DNA from: Thermoflexibacter sp.
GTDB lineage: Bacteria > Bacteroidota > Bacteroidia > Cytophagales > Thermoflexibacteraceae
Length of the DNA: 12,022 bases
Assembly (NCBI GenBank): GCA_025455345.1
Contig: JALOMS010000076.1
Location: forward strand, 1-12,022
Direction of reading: 5' to 3'
In this document: in pieces, positions 6,351 through 12,022 of the stretch
How the letters are laid out: every line of letters begins with the position of its first letter
How positions within the stretch are numbered: the first letter of the stretch is position 1
Program-made: the position numbers and the translations under genes
The notes under the pieces: model-generated
The model's input: only the letters and a program-made list of their open reading frames with translations
Told to the model about the DNA's origin: nothing
Databases searched by the model: none

Positions 6351-8867
6351 TTACTGTACAATTATTAATCTTTTCACAATGAAGTTCTTATCTACTTGAA
6401 AATAAGCTAAATATAAGCCTGATGGGAGTGCGTCTGTGGAGAAGGAATAATGGTATTCCCCTTGTTGTTGATTTTCTTTTACTAAGGACAATACTTCTTT
6501 TCCCGCCAAATCGAAAATGGATAAACTTACTTCTGAGGGTTTGGATAGGCGGTAAGTAATGCTTGCTTCCTCATTTACAGGATTAGGGAAAATAGAAAAG
6601 TGGTCAAAAGTAAAATTGTCTTGTAGGTCTGCATTGATGGTAGGTAGTTGAAGTTGTGCAATGTGATTCACTGTAATCGTTCCCGCAGTTGTGTTACCTC
6701 CCCCCACAAAAACAGTAGCAATATTGATGGCAAGTGCGTTGATACCACCATTCGTACCTACGCTGGTCATAGCCCCAAGCGCACCCCATGAGTTTCCATT
6801 CCAGATAGCAATGTTATTGACAATGTTGCCATTAGCAAGCGTAAATGAGCCTCCCGCAATGATATTACCTACGTTAGTCGTTGCAAGTGCATTGACGGTG
6901 GCACTGACACCTGTTCCCAAGGAATTCCATACTGTACCATTCCATCTTGCAATTCGATTGGCTTGCATACCTCCTGCCTGCGTAAAAGACCCGCCAGCAA
7001 TGACATCACCCAAAGGAGTAATGGCAAGTGCATTTACAAAACCATCTGTGCCGCTTCCTAATGCTGACCAGCCAGAGGTTGTATTCCATCTTGCCACACA
7101 AACAGCATTGATACCTCCTGCGGTAGTAAAGTTTCCACCTGCATATAGATTTCCAGATTTATTATCAAAAGCCAATGCTCTGATTTCATTATTTGTACCA
7201 GTCCCCAAGCTATTCCAAGTCATTCCATTCCAACGGGCGATATTGTTTGCGCTTTGGCTACCCGCACTTGTAAAAGCACCGCCTACAAAAATATCATTTC
7301 CATTGATGGCGATTGCTCGTAATGGACCTTCTACGCCACTGCCCAATGCCTGCCACTGCGAGCCATTCCAGATAGCGATATTATTTGCACTTTGACTACC
7401 CGCATTAGCGAATGCTCCCCCAACAATAACCTCATTTCCGCGCAAAGCAATCGCACTAACCGTACCGCTAACGCCCGCCCCCAGCGCAGACCAGCCTGTG
7501 GAAGGATTCCAAACAGCAATATTATTGGCGGCAATGTTGCCCGCATTGGTAAAAGTCCCACCGACATACACATTGCCGTTGGTATCAGTAGCTACTGCGC
7601 GCACTGTTCCATTCACCCCATTGTTCATGGCAGACCACGTGCCAATGCCATTGATGACATTCCCAACAGGTGGGGGAGTGGTACTTGTAAATCGGTAAAT
7701 TCTACCAGTATCTCTGCCTATGAAATAAAGTTCTCCTCTCTCATCTTCGCCAAAACTGGAAACATTAAGCACGTTATTCCCATCCATGGCAGTAAAAAGA
7801 AGTTGGTTAATCGCATTTGTCCCATTATAAGTCAATGCAGAAACAGTTCCCCTGACATAATCGGCATAGACATAACGTCCTTCTAATGAGGGGATTTCTG
7901 TGCCTCTATATACAAATCCTCCTGTGATAGACGCACCTCCAACGCTACTGTACTCGAAAATAGGCGGCGTTGCTACTGGATTGGAGGGAGTGGGGTCAGC
8001 ATTGTTATAAACACTACTCGCCTCAAATTTTCTCCACCCATAATTTCCACCACGTGTAACAATATTGATTTCTTCCCATCTTCCTTGCCCTACATCTCCA
8101 CCCCACATTTGTCGCGTAACCCTATCAAAGCTAAATTTCCACATATTCCGAATACCCCAAGCATAAATCTCAGGCGCACCTCCTCCGTTTGCAAAAGGAT
8201 TATCCGCAGGAATGCGATAATTGCGCTGATTGTCATTAGGGAAATCATCTCCATCGACATTGATTCGCAAGATTTTTCCAAAAAAGTTATTGCGATTTTG
8301 AGCATTATTTTGTGGGTCTCCACCGCCACCCCCATCACCAATCGACAAGTACAACAAGCCATCACTCCCAAATGCAATCTTACCTCCGTTGTGATTAGTA
8401 TTTGCCTGATTCTTATCAAAGACTAAAAGACGCTGTTCGCTATCAGCCAGTGCTTGATTAGGATTATTAGGACTGACTCTGTAACGAGCCAAAACCATGC
8501 GTGTTGTGGCTGTTCCTCTGGTGGTGTAATAAAGAAAAAACTCTCCATTATTGCGGAAATTAGGGTGCAAAGCCATTCCAAGTAAGCCACGCTCCTCATT
8601 AGCGGCAAAAACTACCGTATTGGTAATGTCTAAAAAGGTCTGAGCTGTCTGTGTGTTAGGTTGATTTGGAAAAACAGAAATGATACCATTTTGGGAAACA
8701 ACAAACATCCTATTTGTGCCATCATTGGAAGGCAACATCTCCAAAGGAAAAGGGAAAACCAAATTATTACCATAAGCGCGACTATAACCGATATTCTGAG
8801 CGTTACTAACTTCATACGAGCCTAAAAAGAGCAAAAGAAAGATAAAGATTAGTCTTTGAGTTTTCAT
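6351..8867 (-). CDS. Secreted glucose/sorbosone dehydrogenase-like protein with seven C-terminal repeats and a T9SS sorting domain
   Basis: The protein has 838 residues in four parts. Residues 1-23 are a signal peptide ending SNA. Residues about 30-395 form a glucose/sorbosone dehydrogenase (soluble PQQ-GDH-like) six-bladed propeller with family motifs ERGLLGMALHPNF (92-104), NHNGGKIAFGSDGLLYLSIG (158-177, candidate catalytic His159), EIYAWGIRNMWKFSFD (233-248, candidate cofactor Arg240) and GDVGQGRWEEI (257-267). Residues 411-741 hold seven repeats of 46-49 residues. Residues about 755-838 are a T9SS type A sorting domain (SIFPNPV, then SGLYLAYF and KRLIIV). Family knowledge: such enzymes oxidise sugars or related alcohols with PQQ in the periplasm or outside the cell. 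The sorting domain predicts outer-membrane export and surface attachment or release. Substrate and actual PQQ use are unproven; many homologues are structural or unassigned. It is monocistronic, with a candidate promoter at 8899-8930 and a terminator at 6302-6329. Confidence 0.88.
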   Translation of the reverse strand: MKTQRLIFIFLLLFLGSYEVSNAQNIGYSRAYGNNLVFPFPLEMLPSNDGTNRMFVVSQNGIISVFPNQPNTQTAQTFLDITNTVVFAANEERGLLGMALHPNFRNNGEFFLYYTTRGTATTRMVLARYRVSPNNPNQALADSEQRLLVFDKNQANTNHNGGKIAFGSDGLLYLSIGDGGGGGDPQNNAQNRNNFFGKILRINVDGDDFPNDNQRNYRIPADNPFANGGGAPEIYAWGIRNMWKFSFDRVTRQMWGGDVGQGRWEEINIVTRGGNYGWRKFEASSVYNNADPTPSNPVATPPIFEYSSVGGASITGGFVYRGTEIPSLEGRYVYADYVRGTVSALTYNGTNAINQLLFTAMDGNNVLNVSSFGEDERGELYFIGRDTGRIYRFTSTTPPPVGNVINGIGTWSAMNNGVNGTVRAVATDTNGNVYVGGTFTNAGNIAANNIAVWNPSTGWSALGAGVSGTVSAIALRGNEVIVGGAFANAGSQSANNIAIWNGSQWQALGSGVEGPLRAIAINGNDIFVGGAFTSAGSQSANNIARWNGMTWNSLGTGTNNEIRALAFDNKSGNLYAGGNFTTAGGINAVCVARWNTTSGWSALGSGTDGFVNALAITPLGDVIAGGSFTQAGGMQANRIARWNGTVWNSLGTGVSATVNALATTNVGNIIAGGSFTLANGNIVNNIAIWNGNSWGALGAMTSVGTNGGINALAINIATVFVGGGNTTAGTITVNHIAQLQLPTINADLQDNFTFDHFSIFPNPVNEEASITYRLSKPSEVSLSIFDLAGKEVLSLVKENQQQGEYHYSFSTDALPSGLYLAYFQVDKNFIVKRLIIVQ
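6645..7637 (-). repeat. Seven tandem ~47-residue coding repeats
   Basis: Within the dehydrogenase-like protein the motif W-x-x-LG-x-G, V-x-A-(I/L)-A, VGG-x-FT-x-AG, NNIA-x-WNG recurs seven times, beginning at Trp411, 459, 505, 551, 600, 647 and 694 (spacings 48, 46, 46, 49, 47, 47). Repeats 2 and 3 are the most alike, sharing AGSQSANNIA. The first unit lacks the LG (it reads AMNNG), and the last is degenerate, ending HIAQLQLP instead of a WNG. The repeats are kelch/WD-like in rhythm, and seven copies would close a seven-bladed propeller. The fold is inference. Confidence 0.85.
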
Positions 8868-8898
8868 AATTTGGATTGGATATAGATGGACTTGGATT

Positions 8899-8930
8899 GA
8901 AACGTATCAATTAGAAAACGCTAAAATCAA
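8899..8930 (-). promoter_or_regulatory. Candidate promoter of the secreted dehydrogenase gene
   Basis: On the minus strand TTG (8928-8930) is followed after 21 bases by TACGTTTC (8899-8906), a 7-of-8 match to TAnnTTTG. It would start transcription about 25 nt upstream of the ATG at 8867. It is the best match found in the 258-nt spacer. Confidence 0.35.
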
Positions 8931-9013
8931 TTGAATGTTTCGTTTTTTTGTGTTACTTTCTACAAAACGAATGTCCCTATTCACTCGTGCTATAAAAAGT
9001 TATAAAGCAAATG

Positions 9014-9084
9014 AAGTCCTGCGAAGGACTTAATATTGGTAGCAATCAATATTTTCATGACCTCTCAAACTCCGTTAGGAGTTT
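9014..9084. repeat. Three consecutive perfect hairpins, dispersed-repeat-like element
   Basis: Hairpin 1 is AAGTCCT-GCGA-AGGACTT (9014-9031). Hairpin 2 follows at once, AATATTG-GTAGCAAT-CAATATT (9032-9053). Hairpin 3 is AAACTCC-GTTA-GGAGTTT (9067-9084). All stems are perfect 7-bp. Hairpins 1 and 3 share size, a GNNA loop and a trailing TTAATA, but their stem sequences differ in a compensated way, so they look like two copies of one structural unit. No T-run follows on either strand, so these are not standard terminators. They lie between the oxygenase stop and the next minus-strand gene. A REP-like or small structured RNA element is possible. Confidence 0.6.
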
Positions 9085-9125
9085 AATAATCAGTGAGTTG
9101 CTCATGGACTTAAAAACTTGATATT

Positions 9126-10214
9126 CTAAATCCCCTTTGGTAGCGCAAAATCTGTTTTCCCTTCTTCCTTCTGAATGGTGTGCAGGAGCAATTTGGAGTT
9201 TGCGTCAGAGATTTTTTCAAAAGAAAATACACTTTTGAATGAGTTGGATAGCTTCAAAACAGCAAGTAAATTGCTTGTCCAGTTAGACGGAGATACCTCT
9301 AAAATATCTGCCAATCTATCTCCTAATACAAAACGAGCGTAACTTGGAACAAAGCCTTGGAAGGTAAGTAGCGGATTTTGAGCCTCTTGTAGCGATTCTT
9401 CCAAAAAAGTAAGTAGTGAGCGTGTGAGGGCTATTCCCTCTGTTGATTTTACAAATTGCCTTTTTTGAATTGCTTGGTCGAGTTTGTAACAGTCCAATTC
9501 CTCCTCAGAGAGCAGGGCTTCTTCTACCCCCATCAAATAGCTAATCACTTTCCAAAGGTGTAAGTACGCTTTTGCCTCCTCCTTCGCAATACTTACCCCA
9601 ATTTTCCTTAATCCTTGCAAAACCACAAAAGAGAAAGACAAATGCGTCATTGCCAAATCTTCCTGATTGACAGGCTCTCCTTCTATTTCTGTATTCCAAT
9701 GCCCAGATTTTTTCACATAAAAGCGAATGGCGGCGTGCATAAGTCGTACTTTTTGAATACTTGTAAATCCATTTCCCTTGTCCTCAAAAGCATTCGCTCG
9801 ACTCACATCAAAAATGTATTGCGCTGTTTCATATAACCTTTTTTTAGTCTGATTTTCTATGCGTTGGGAGGCATTTAGCACTTTTGCGCCCTTCGCATTG
9901 GCATAGCAGTAGGGCAGGGATAGAAAACTTAACATGAGGATTATATTTTCCGATTGCTTGTCAAAAAACTGACTGCCTTTTTTGAGCAAATTTAGGTCAG
10001 CCCAAGCAGGCAAAGTAGAAGTTTTGACAAAGTATTCTTGCACATTATCATTATATTGTGTATAGTCAAAAGCATGATTACGAGTGGTTTTCCTCAATTT
10101 TTCATTGAACGCATGAAATGAATTTTCTTGGAAAAGTTGGGTAATGACCCTATCAGCGAGCGGGTCAGTTTGCAGTCTTTGTTGGTCTAAAAAAGAAGTA
10201 GAGCAGTTTATCAT
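9126..10214 (-). CDS. MpaB/latex-clearing-protein-like oxygenase (DUF2236 family)
   Basis: This 362-residue, mostly helical soluble protein has no signal peptide. Family landmarks are PYCYANAKGAKVL (101-113), KVRLMHAAIRFY (155-166, with His160 as the likely haem ligand), EGEPVNQEDLAMTHLSFS (178-195) and LWKVISYLMGV (220-230). These recur in the fungal MpaB oxygenase and bacterial rubber oxygenase (Lcp) superfamily, where a b-type haem supports oxidative cleavage of carbon-carbon double bonds in isoprenoid chains. The length fits; Lcp enzymes are somewhat longer because they carry an export signal, missing here, so a cytoplasmic substrate is more likely. The actual substrate cannot be inferred. 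The start ATG at 10212-10214 is the first in frame. The gene lies between MscL (separated by a terminator) and the dehydrogenase gene. No exact promoter box was found upstream. Confidence 0.82.
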   Translation of the reverse strand: MINCSTSFLDQQRLQTDPLADRVITQLFQENSFHAFNEKLRKTTRNHAFDYTQYNDNVQEYFVKTSTLPAWADLNLLKKGSQFFDKQSENIILMLSFLSLPYCYANAKGAKVLNASQRIENQTKKRLYETAQYIFDVSRANAFEDKGNGFTSIQKVRLMHAAIRFYVKKSGHWNTEIEGEPVNQEDLAMTHLSFSFVVLQGLRKIGVSIAKEEAKAYLHLWKVISYLMGVEEALLSEEELDCYKLDQAIQKRQFVKSTEGIALTRSLLTFLEESLQEAQNPLLTFQGFVPSYARFVLGDRLADILEVSPSNWTSNLLAVLKLSNSFKSVFSFEKISDANSKLLLHTIQKEEGKTDFALPKGI

Positions 10215-10284
10215 GGATTGCTATTTTTTCTTTTCAACACACCTTGAAAGTTTTTTGTTTGGAGAAATATGGATTAAAAAACAT

Positions 10285-10316
10285 AAAAAAGTGCCTCTAC
10301 CATGATAGAAGCACTT
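10285..10316 (-). terminator. Terminator after mscL
   Basis: On the minus strand AAGTGC-t-TCTA / TAGA-g-GCACTT forms an 11-bp stem including one U-G pair, with a 6-nt loop (10300-10305). It is followed directly by a T-run (10285-10290) that partly overlaps the stem end. It lies about 80 nt after the mscL stop and separates mscL from the oxygenase gene. Confidence 0.8.
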
Positions 10317-10397
10317 GAGGAGGTAAATAGTAGATAATATTGTATTGTAGCTATTTTATCTCAATAGAGGAAATTAGTTAAAATAATAATCAGACTA

Positions 10398-10799
10398 CTA
10401 TTTTTTCAACAAATCTCTGATTTCTGCTAAGAGTTTTTCACTTGCTGTTGGTTCTGGTGGTGCAGGAGGAGGAGCGGCAGCCTCTTGTTTCTTCATCGCA
10501 TTCATTCCTTTGACTACCAAGAACATGACAAAGGCTACAATGATAAAATTAATTACGGCTTGTAAAAACTTTCCATAATTAATGGCTACAGCAGGTTTGT
10601 CGCCTTCAGCAGGGGCAAGCTCAATAGCTAATTTTGTAAAATCCACATTGTCAATAAGTAATCCAATAGGAGGGGTAAAAATATCGTTTACAAAAGAACC
10701 CGATACTGCGGCAAAAGCTCCCCCAATTACCACACCTACTGCGAAATCAATCAGATTTCCTTTCATTGCAAACTCCTTGAATTCACTAATAAATCCCAT
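10398..10799 (-). CDS. mscL: Large-conductance mechanosensitive channel MscL
   Basis: This 133-residue protein is typical MscL in length and order. An N-terminal amphipathic helix (GFISEFKEFAMKGN) leads into TM1, whose pore-lining stretch is NLIDFAVGVVIGGAFAAVSGSFVNDIFTPPIG (residues about 15-46). A periplasmic loop (about 50-75) follows, then TM2 (FLQAVINFIIVAFVMFLVV, about 78-96), a charged linker with an alanine/proline-rich stretch (AAAPPPAPPEPTA), and the C-terminal helix bundle ending in LLAEIRDLLKK. The homopentamer opens under membrane tension and releases solutes to protect cells from hypo-osmotic shock. It is transcribed alone, with an exact-match promoter at 10873-10902 and a terminator at 10285-10316. 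The start is fixed by the conserved MGFISEFKEF opening. Confidence 0.97.
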   Translation of the reverse strand: MGFISEFKEFAMKGNLIDFAVGVVIGGAFAAVSGSFVNDIFTPPIGLLIDNVDFTKLAIELAPAEGDKPAVAINYGKFLQAVINFIIVAFVMFLVVKGMNAMKKQEAAAPPPAPPEPTASEKLLAEIRDLLKK

Positions 10800-11148
10800 A
10801 GTTTTTAAAATTTAGAGTAATTAAAATAGCAATAAAGTTGTAAAAGTCAAACTTTGAGTTTAGTTTATGTAACAAAATTAGGACTTACTTCGTAAAAAAC
10901 AATTTTTTATGCAAAAAAATGTTAAATGATTGATGGGTTTTTCGCCATTTTTGCTAAAAACACAGAAGATGGCGAAAAAAAATATTTTCCGAACTTTGTT
11001 TTTTCGAACCGATTTTTCGGACACTTTGCAAAAGTAATAATTTTCTGAAAAAAGCAAATGCTAAGTAACTGTTTTTCCGAAAATAGTGTATATTGCATTA
11101 GGGAAGGGTGAAGGCAAAAGCAAAGAGGCAAAAGATGGCAAAAAATAG
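10800..11148. other. Intergenic spacer between mscL and the Rhs tip, 349 nt
   Basis: This AT-rich spacer carries the mscL promoter and then a repeat-rich stretch. TTTTTCGCCAT (10938-10948) and ATGGCGAAAAA (10969-10979) form an 11-bp stem with a 20-nt loop. CCGA-TTTT-TCGG (11009-11020) is a small hairpin. TTCGGACAC (11016-11024) recurs inverted as GTGTCCGAA (11149-11157). The frame that encodes the Rhs tip is also open from 11065 to 11145, ahead of a TAG. No independent gene was recognised. Confidence 0.6.
10873..10902 (-). promoter_or_regulatory. Promoter of mscL
   Basis: On the minus strand TTG (10900-10902) is followed after 19 bases by TAATTTTG (10873-10880), an exact TTG-N19-TAnnTTTG match. 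The implied leader is about 65 nt before the ATG at 10799. Confidence 0.55.
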
Positions 11149-12022
11149 GTGTCCGAATTATCGAACCATTTGGCAAACACCTTAGTTACTATCTCTGATA
11201 ACAAAGTAGGAGTAAGCACTGATACTAACAACTTGGCAGACTTCTACCAAGCTACCGTCCTCTCCGCTACGGATTACTACGCCTTCGGCATGAGCATGAA
11301 GGAGCGTAGCTGGCAAAGTGAAAGCTACAGGTATGGGTTTAATGGGAAGGAAAAGGATGGAGATATTGGAGAGGAAACAACTGACTTTGGAGCAAGGCTG
11401 ATGAATAGCAAGATTGGTAGATGGTTTGCGGTTGACCCTCTGGCTGGGAAGTACCCAAGTTTGAGTCCGTATAATTTTGTGGCGAATAATCCGTTGAGAT
11501 ATGTAGACCCAGATGGAAAAGTGATTAGAATTGCAGATGGGGTGGATGAAGAAACTCGAAAAAAGATAGAAAACTATTTAACTATTTTGAGGGAAATTAT
11601 CCCTGAAATATTTGAAGAATTAGATAAACCTGATGTTGATGTTGAGTTTTCAGTTGGGAATTTAAATCCTGCTGCAGCATACCAACCTGGTTATACAGGC
11701 TCTGTTACTAAAGGTGTTACCAATGTAAATTTTACAATTCAAAGAGGTTTAGAGGTTTTTGATATTGATACAGATGGAGATGATGGCACTACTCCAACAA
11801 AATATGGAGCAAGATTAATGAGTCAGAAAACTTATGAAGAGAAAGAGAAATTACGAGAGGAGTTAGGAATTGGAGAACTGACAGAATCACAGATGAGGAA
11901 GGAAATTTCATTAGAGGAGGCAAAAGGTTTGGTTTCAATTTCTGAAAATAAAATTAGGATAATCCTTGACCCTAAAACGTTTAATGAACTTGAAAAAAGG
12001 CAAACTGAAATAATTGGGCATG
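11149..12022 (+). CDS. Rhs C-terminal tip: end of RHS core plus variable toxin-like domain (no Rhs body; runs off the right edge)
   Basis: The frame is open from the codon after a TAG (11146-11148) to the window end (291 codons). GTG 11149 is the earliest possible start and ATG 11290 the first ATG, but neither looks like a true start because homology begins at once. ELSNHLANTLVTISDNKVG is the usual Bacteroidota Rhs segment, followed by DYYAFGMSMKERSW, YRYGFNGKEKD, ARLMNSKIGRWFAVDPLAGK and SPYNFVANNPLRYVDPDGK. The DPDG (11506-11517) marks the end of the core. After it comes an unrelated variable domain of at least 168 residues with an acidic IDTDGDDG and a K/E-rich helix. By hand count GC falls from 50% (11221-11340) to about 36% (11581-11700), the usual core/tip contrast. 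The last visible residues are EIIGH and the next codon begins with G, so an HExxH zinc site is possible. The large YD-repeat body and any immunity gene are absent. It could be an orphan tip cassette or a pseudogene. Confidence 0.75.
   Translation, partial: MSELSNHLANTLVTISDNKVGVSTDTNNLADFYQATVLSATDYYAFGMSMKERSWQSESYRYGFNGKEKDGDIGEETTDFGARLMNSKIGRWFAVDPLAGKYPSLSPYNFVANNPLRYVDPDGKVIRIADGVDEETRKKIENYLTILREIIPEIFEELDKPDVDVEFSVGNLNPAAAYQPGYTGSVTKGVTNVNFTIQRGLEVFDIDTDGDDGTTPTKYGARLMSQKTYEEKEKLREELGIGELTESQMRKEISLEEAKGLVSISENKIRIILDPKTFNELEKRQTEIIGH

Noticed and set aside
6691..7395. A 234-codon plus-strand open frame, with others at 7392-7886 and 8085-8426
   Set aside because: All lie antisense to the dehydrogenase-repeat gene, whose biased and repetitive codons keep the opposite strand open. 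The translations are low-complexity (P, A, L, V rich) and resemble no domain.
6645..7637. Tandem DNA repeat or mobile element
   Set aside because: The repeats are protein-level units diverged in sequence inside one intact reading frame, with no terminal repeats or transposase.
10938..10979. The 11-bp stem with flanking T and A runs, as a terminator
   Set aside because: The T-run is inside the 5' arm and an A-run follows the 3' arm on the plus strand. On the minus strand the stem is followed by CCCATC. Neither strand has the stem-then-T-run order, so it is listed only as a repeat.
10922..11176. An 84-codon minus-strand frame in the spacer before the Rhs tip
   Set aside because: Composition follows the AT-rich repeats, it overlaps the Rhs homology, and no domain or promoter supports it.

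Overview
The window reads as chromosome of a Bacteroidota bacterium, most likely a Cytophagales-type gliding or environmental lineage. The evidence is a C-terminal type IX secretion (T9SS) sorting domain, a BlaI plus M56/TonB-C pair, a TPR-fused sensor kinase, an Rhs locus of the Bacteroidota kind, AT-rich intergenic DNA, genes without clear Shine-Dalgarno sequences, and several exact matches to the Bacteroidota promoter pattern TTG-N(18-20)-TAnnTTTG. No tRNA, rRNA, CRISPR array or insertion sequence was seen.

Layout, left to right. (1) 1-2047, minus: a TPR-containing membrane sensor histidine kinase whose C-terminus runs off the left edge. (2) 2048-2431: divergent intergenic region with a promoter for the kinase and a 13-bp palindrome. 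(3) 2432-3825, plus: a membrane fatty-acid (acyl-CoA type) desaturase, a strong hairpin terminator, and a small four-helix ion-channel protein with the pore signature TNFGYGE. (4) 3973-4025: a 12-bp-stem terminator where the plus and minus genes converge. (5) 4027-6189, minus: a two-gene blaI/blaR1-like operon (BlaI/MecI repressor, then an M56 metallopeptidase with a TonB-C domain), preceded by a promoter embedded in ACTA-containing elements phased exactly every 20 bp. (6) 6351-8867, minus: a secreted three-part protein made of a glucose/sorbosone dehydrogenase propeller, seven ~47-residue repeats and a T9SS sorting domain. (7) 8868-9125: spacer with three back-to-back perfect hairpins. (8) 9126-10214, minus: an MpaB/latex-clearing-protein-like oxygenase (DUF2236). 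(9) 10398-10799, minus: MscL, with its own promoter and terminator. (10) 10800-11148: AT-rich spacer with inverted and direct repeats. (11) 11149-12022, plus: the C-terminal tip of an Rhs protein, lacking the Rhs body, interrupted at its 5' side by a TAG and cut by the right edge.

Functional themes are envelope and membrane physiology (desaturase, channel, MscL, sensor kinase, BlaR-type signalling) and a secreted oxidoreductase. The region looks mostly like ordinary chromosome. The parts that most deserve a second look are the 20-bp-phased operator array, the structured repeat at 9014-9084 with compensatory stem changes, the seven-repeat fusion protein, and the headless Rhs tip, whose final visible codons may be the start of an HExxH site.
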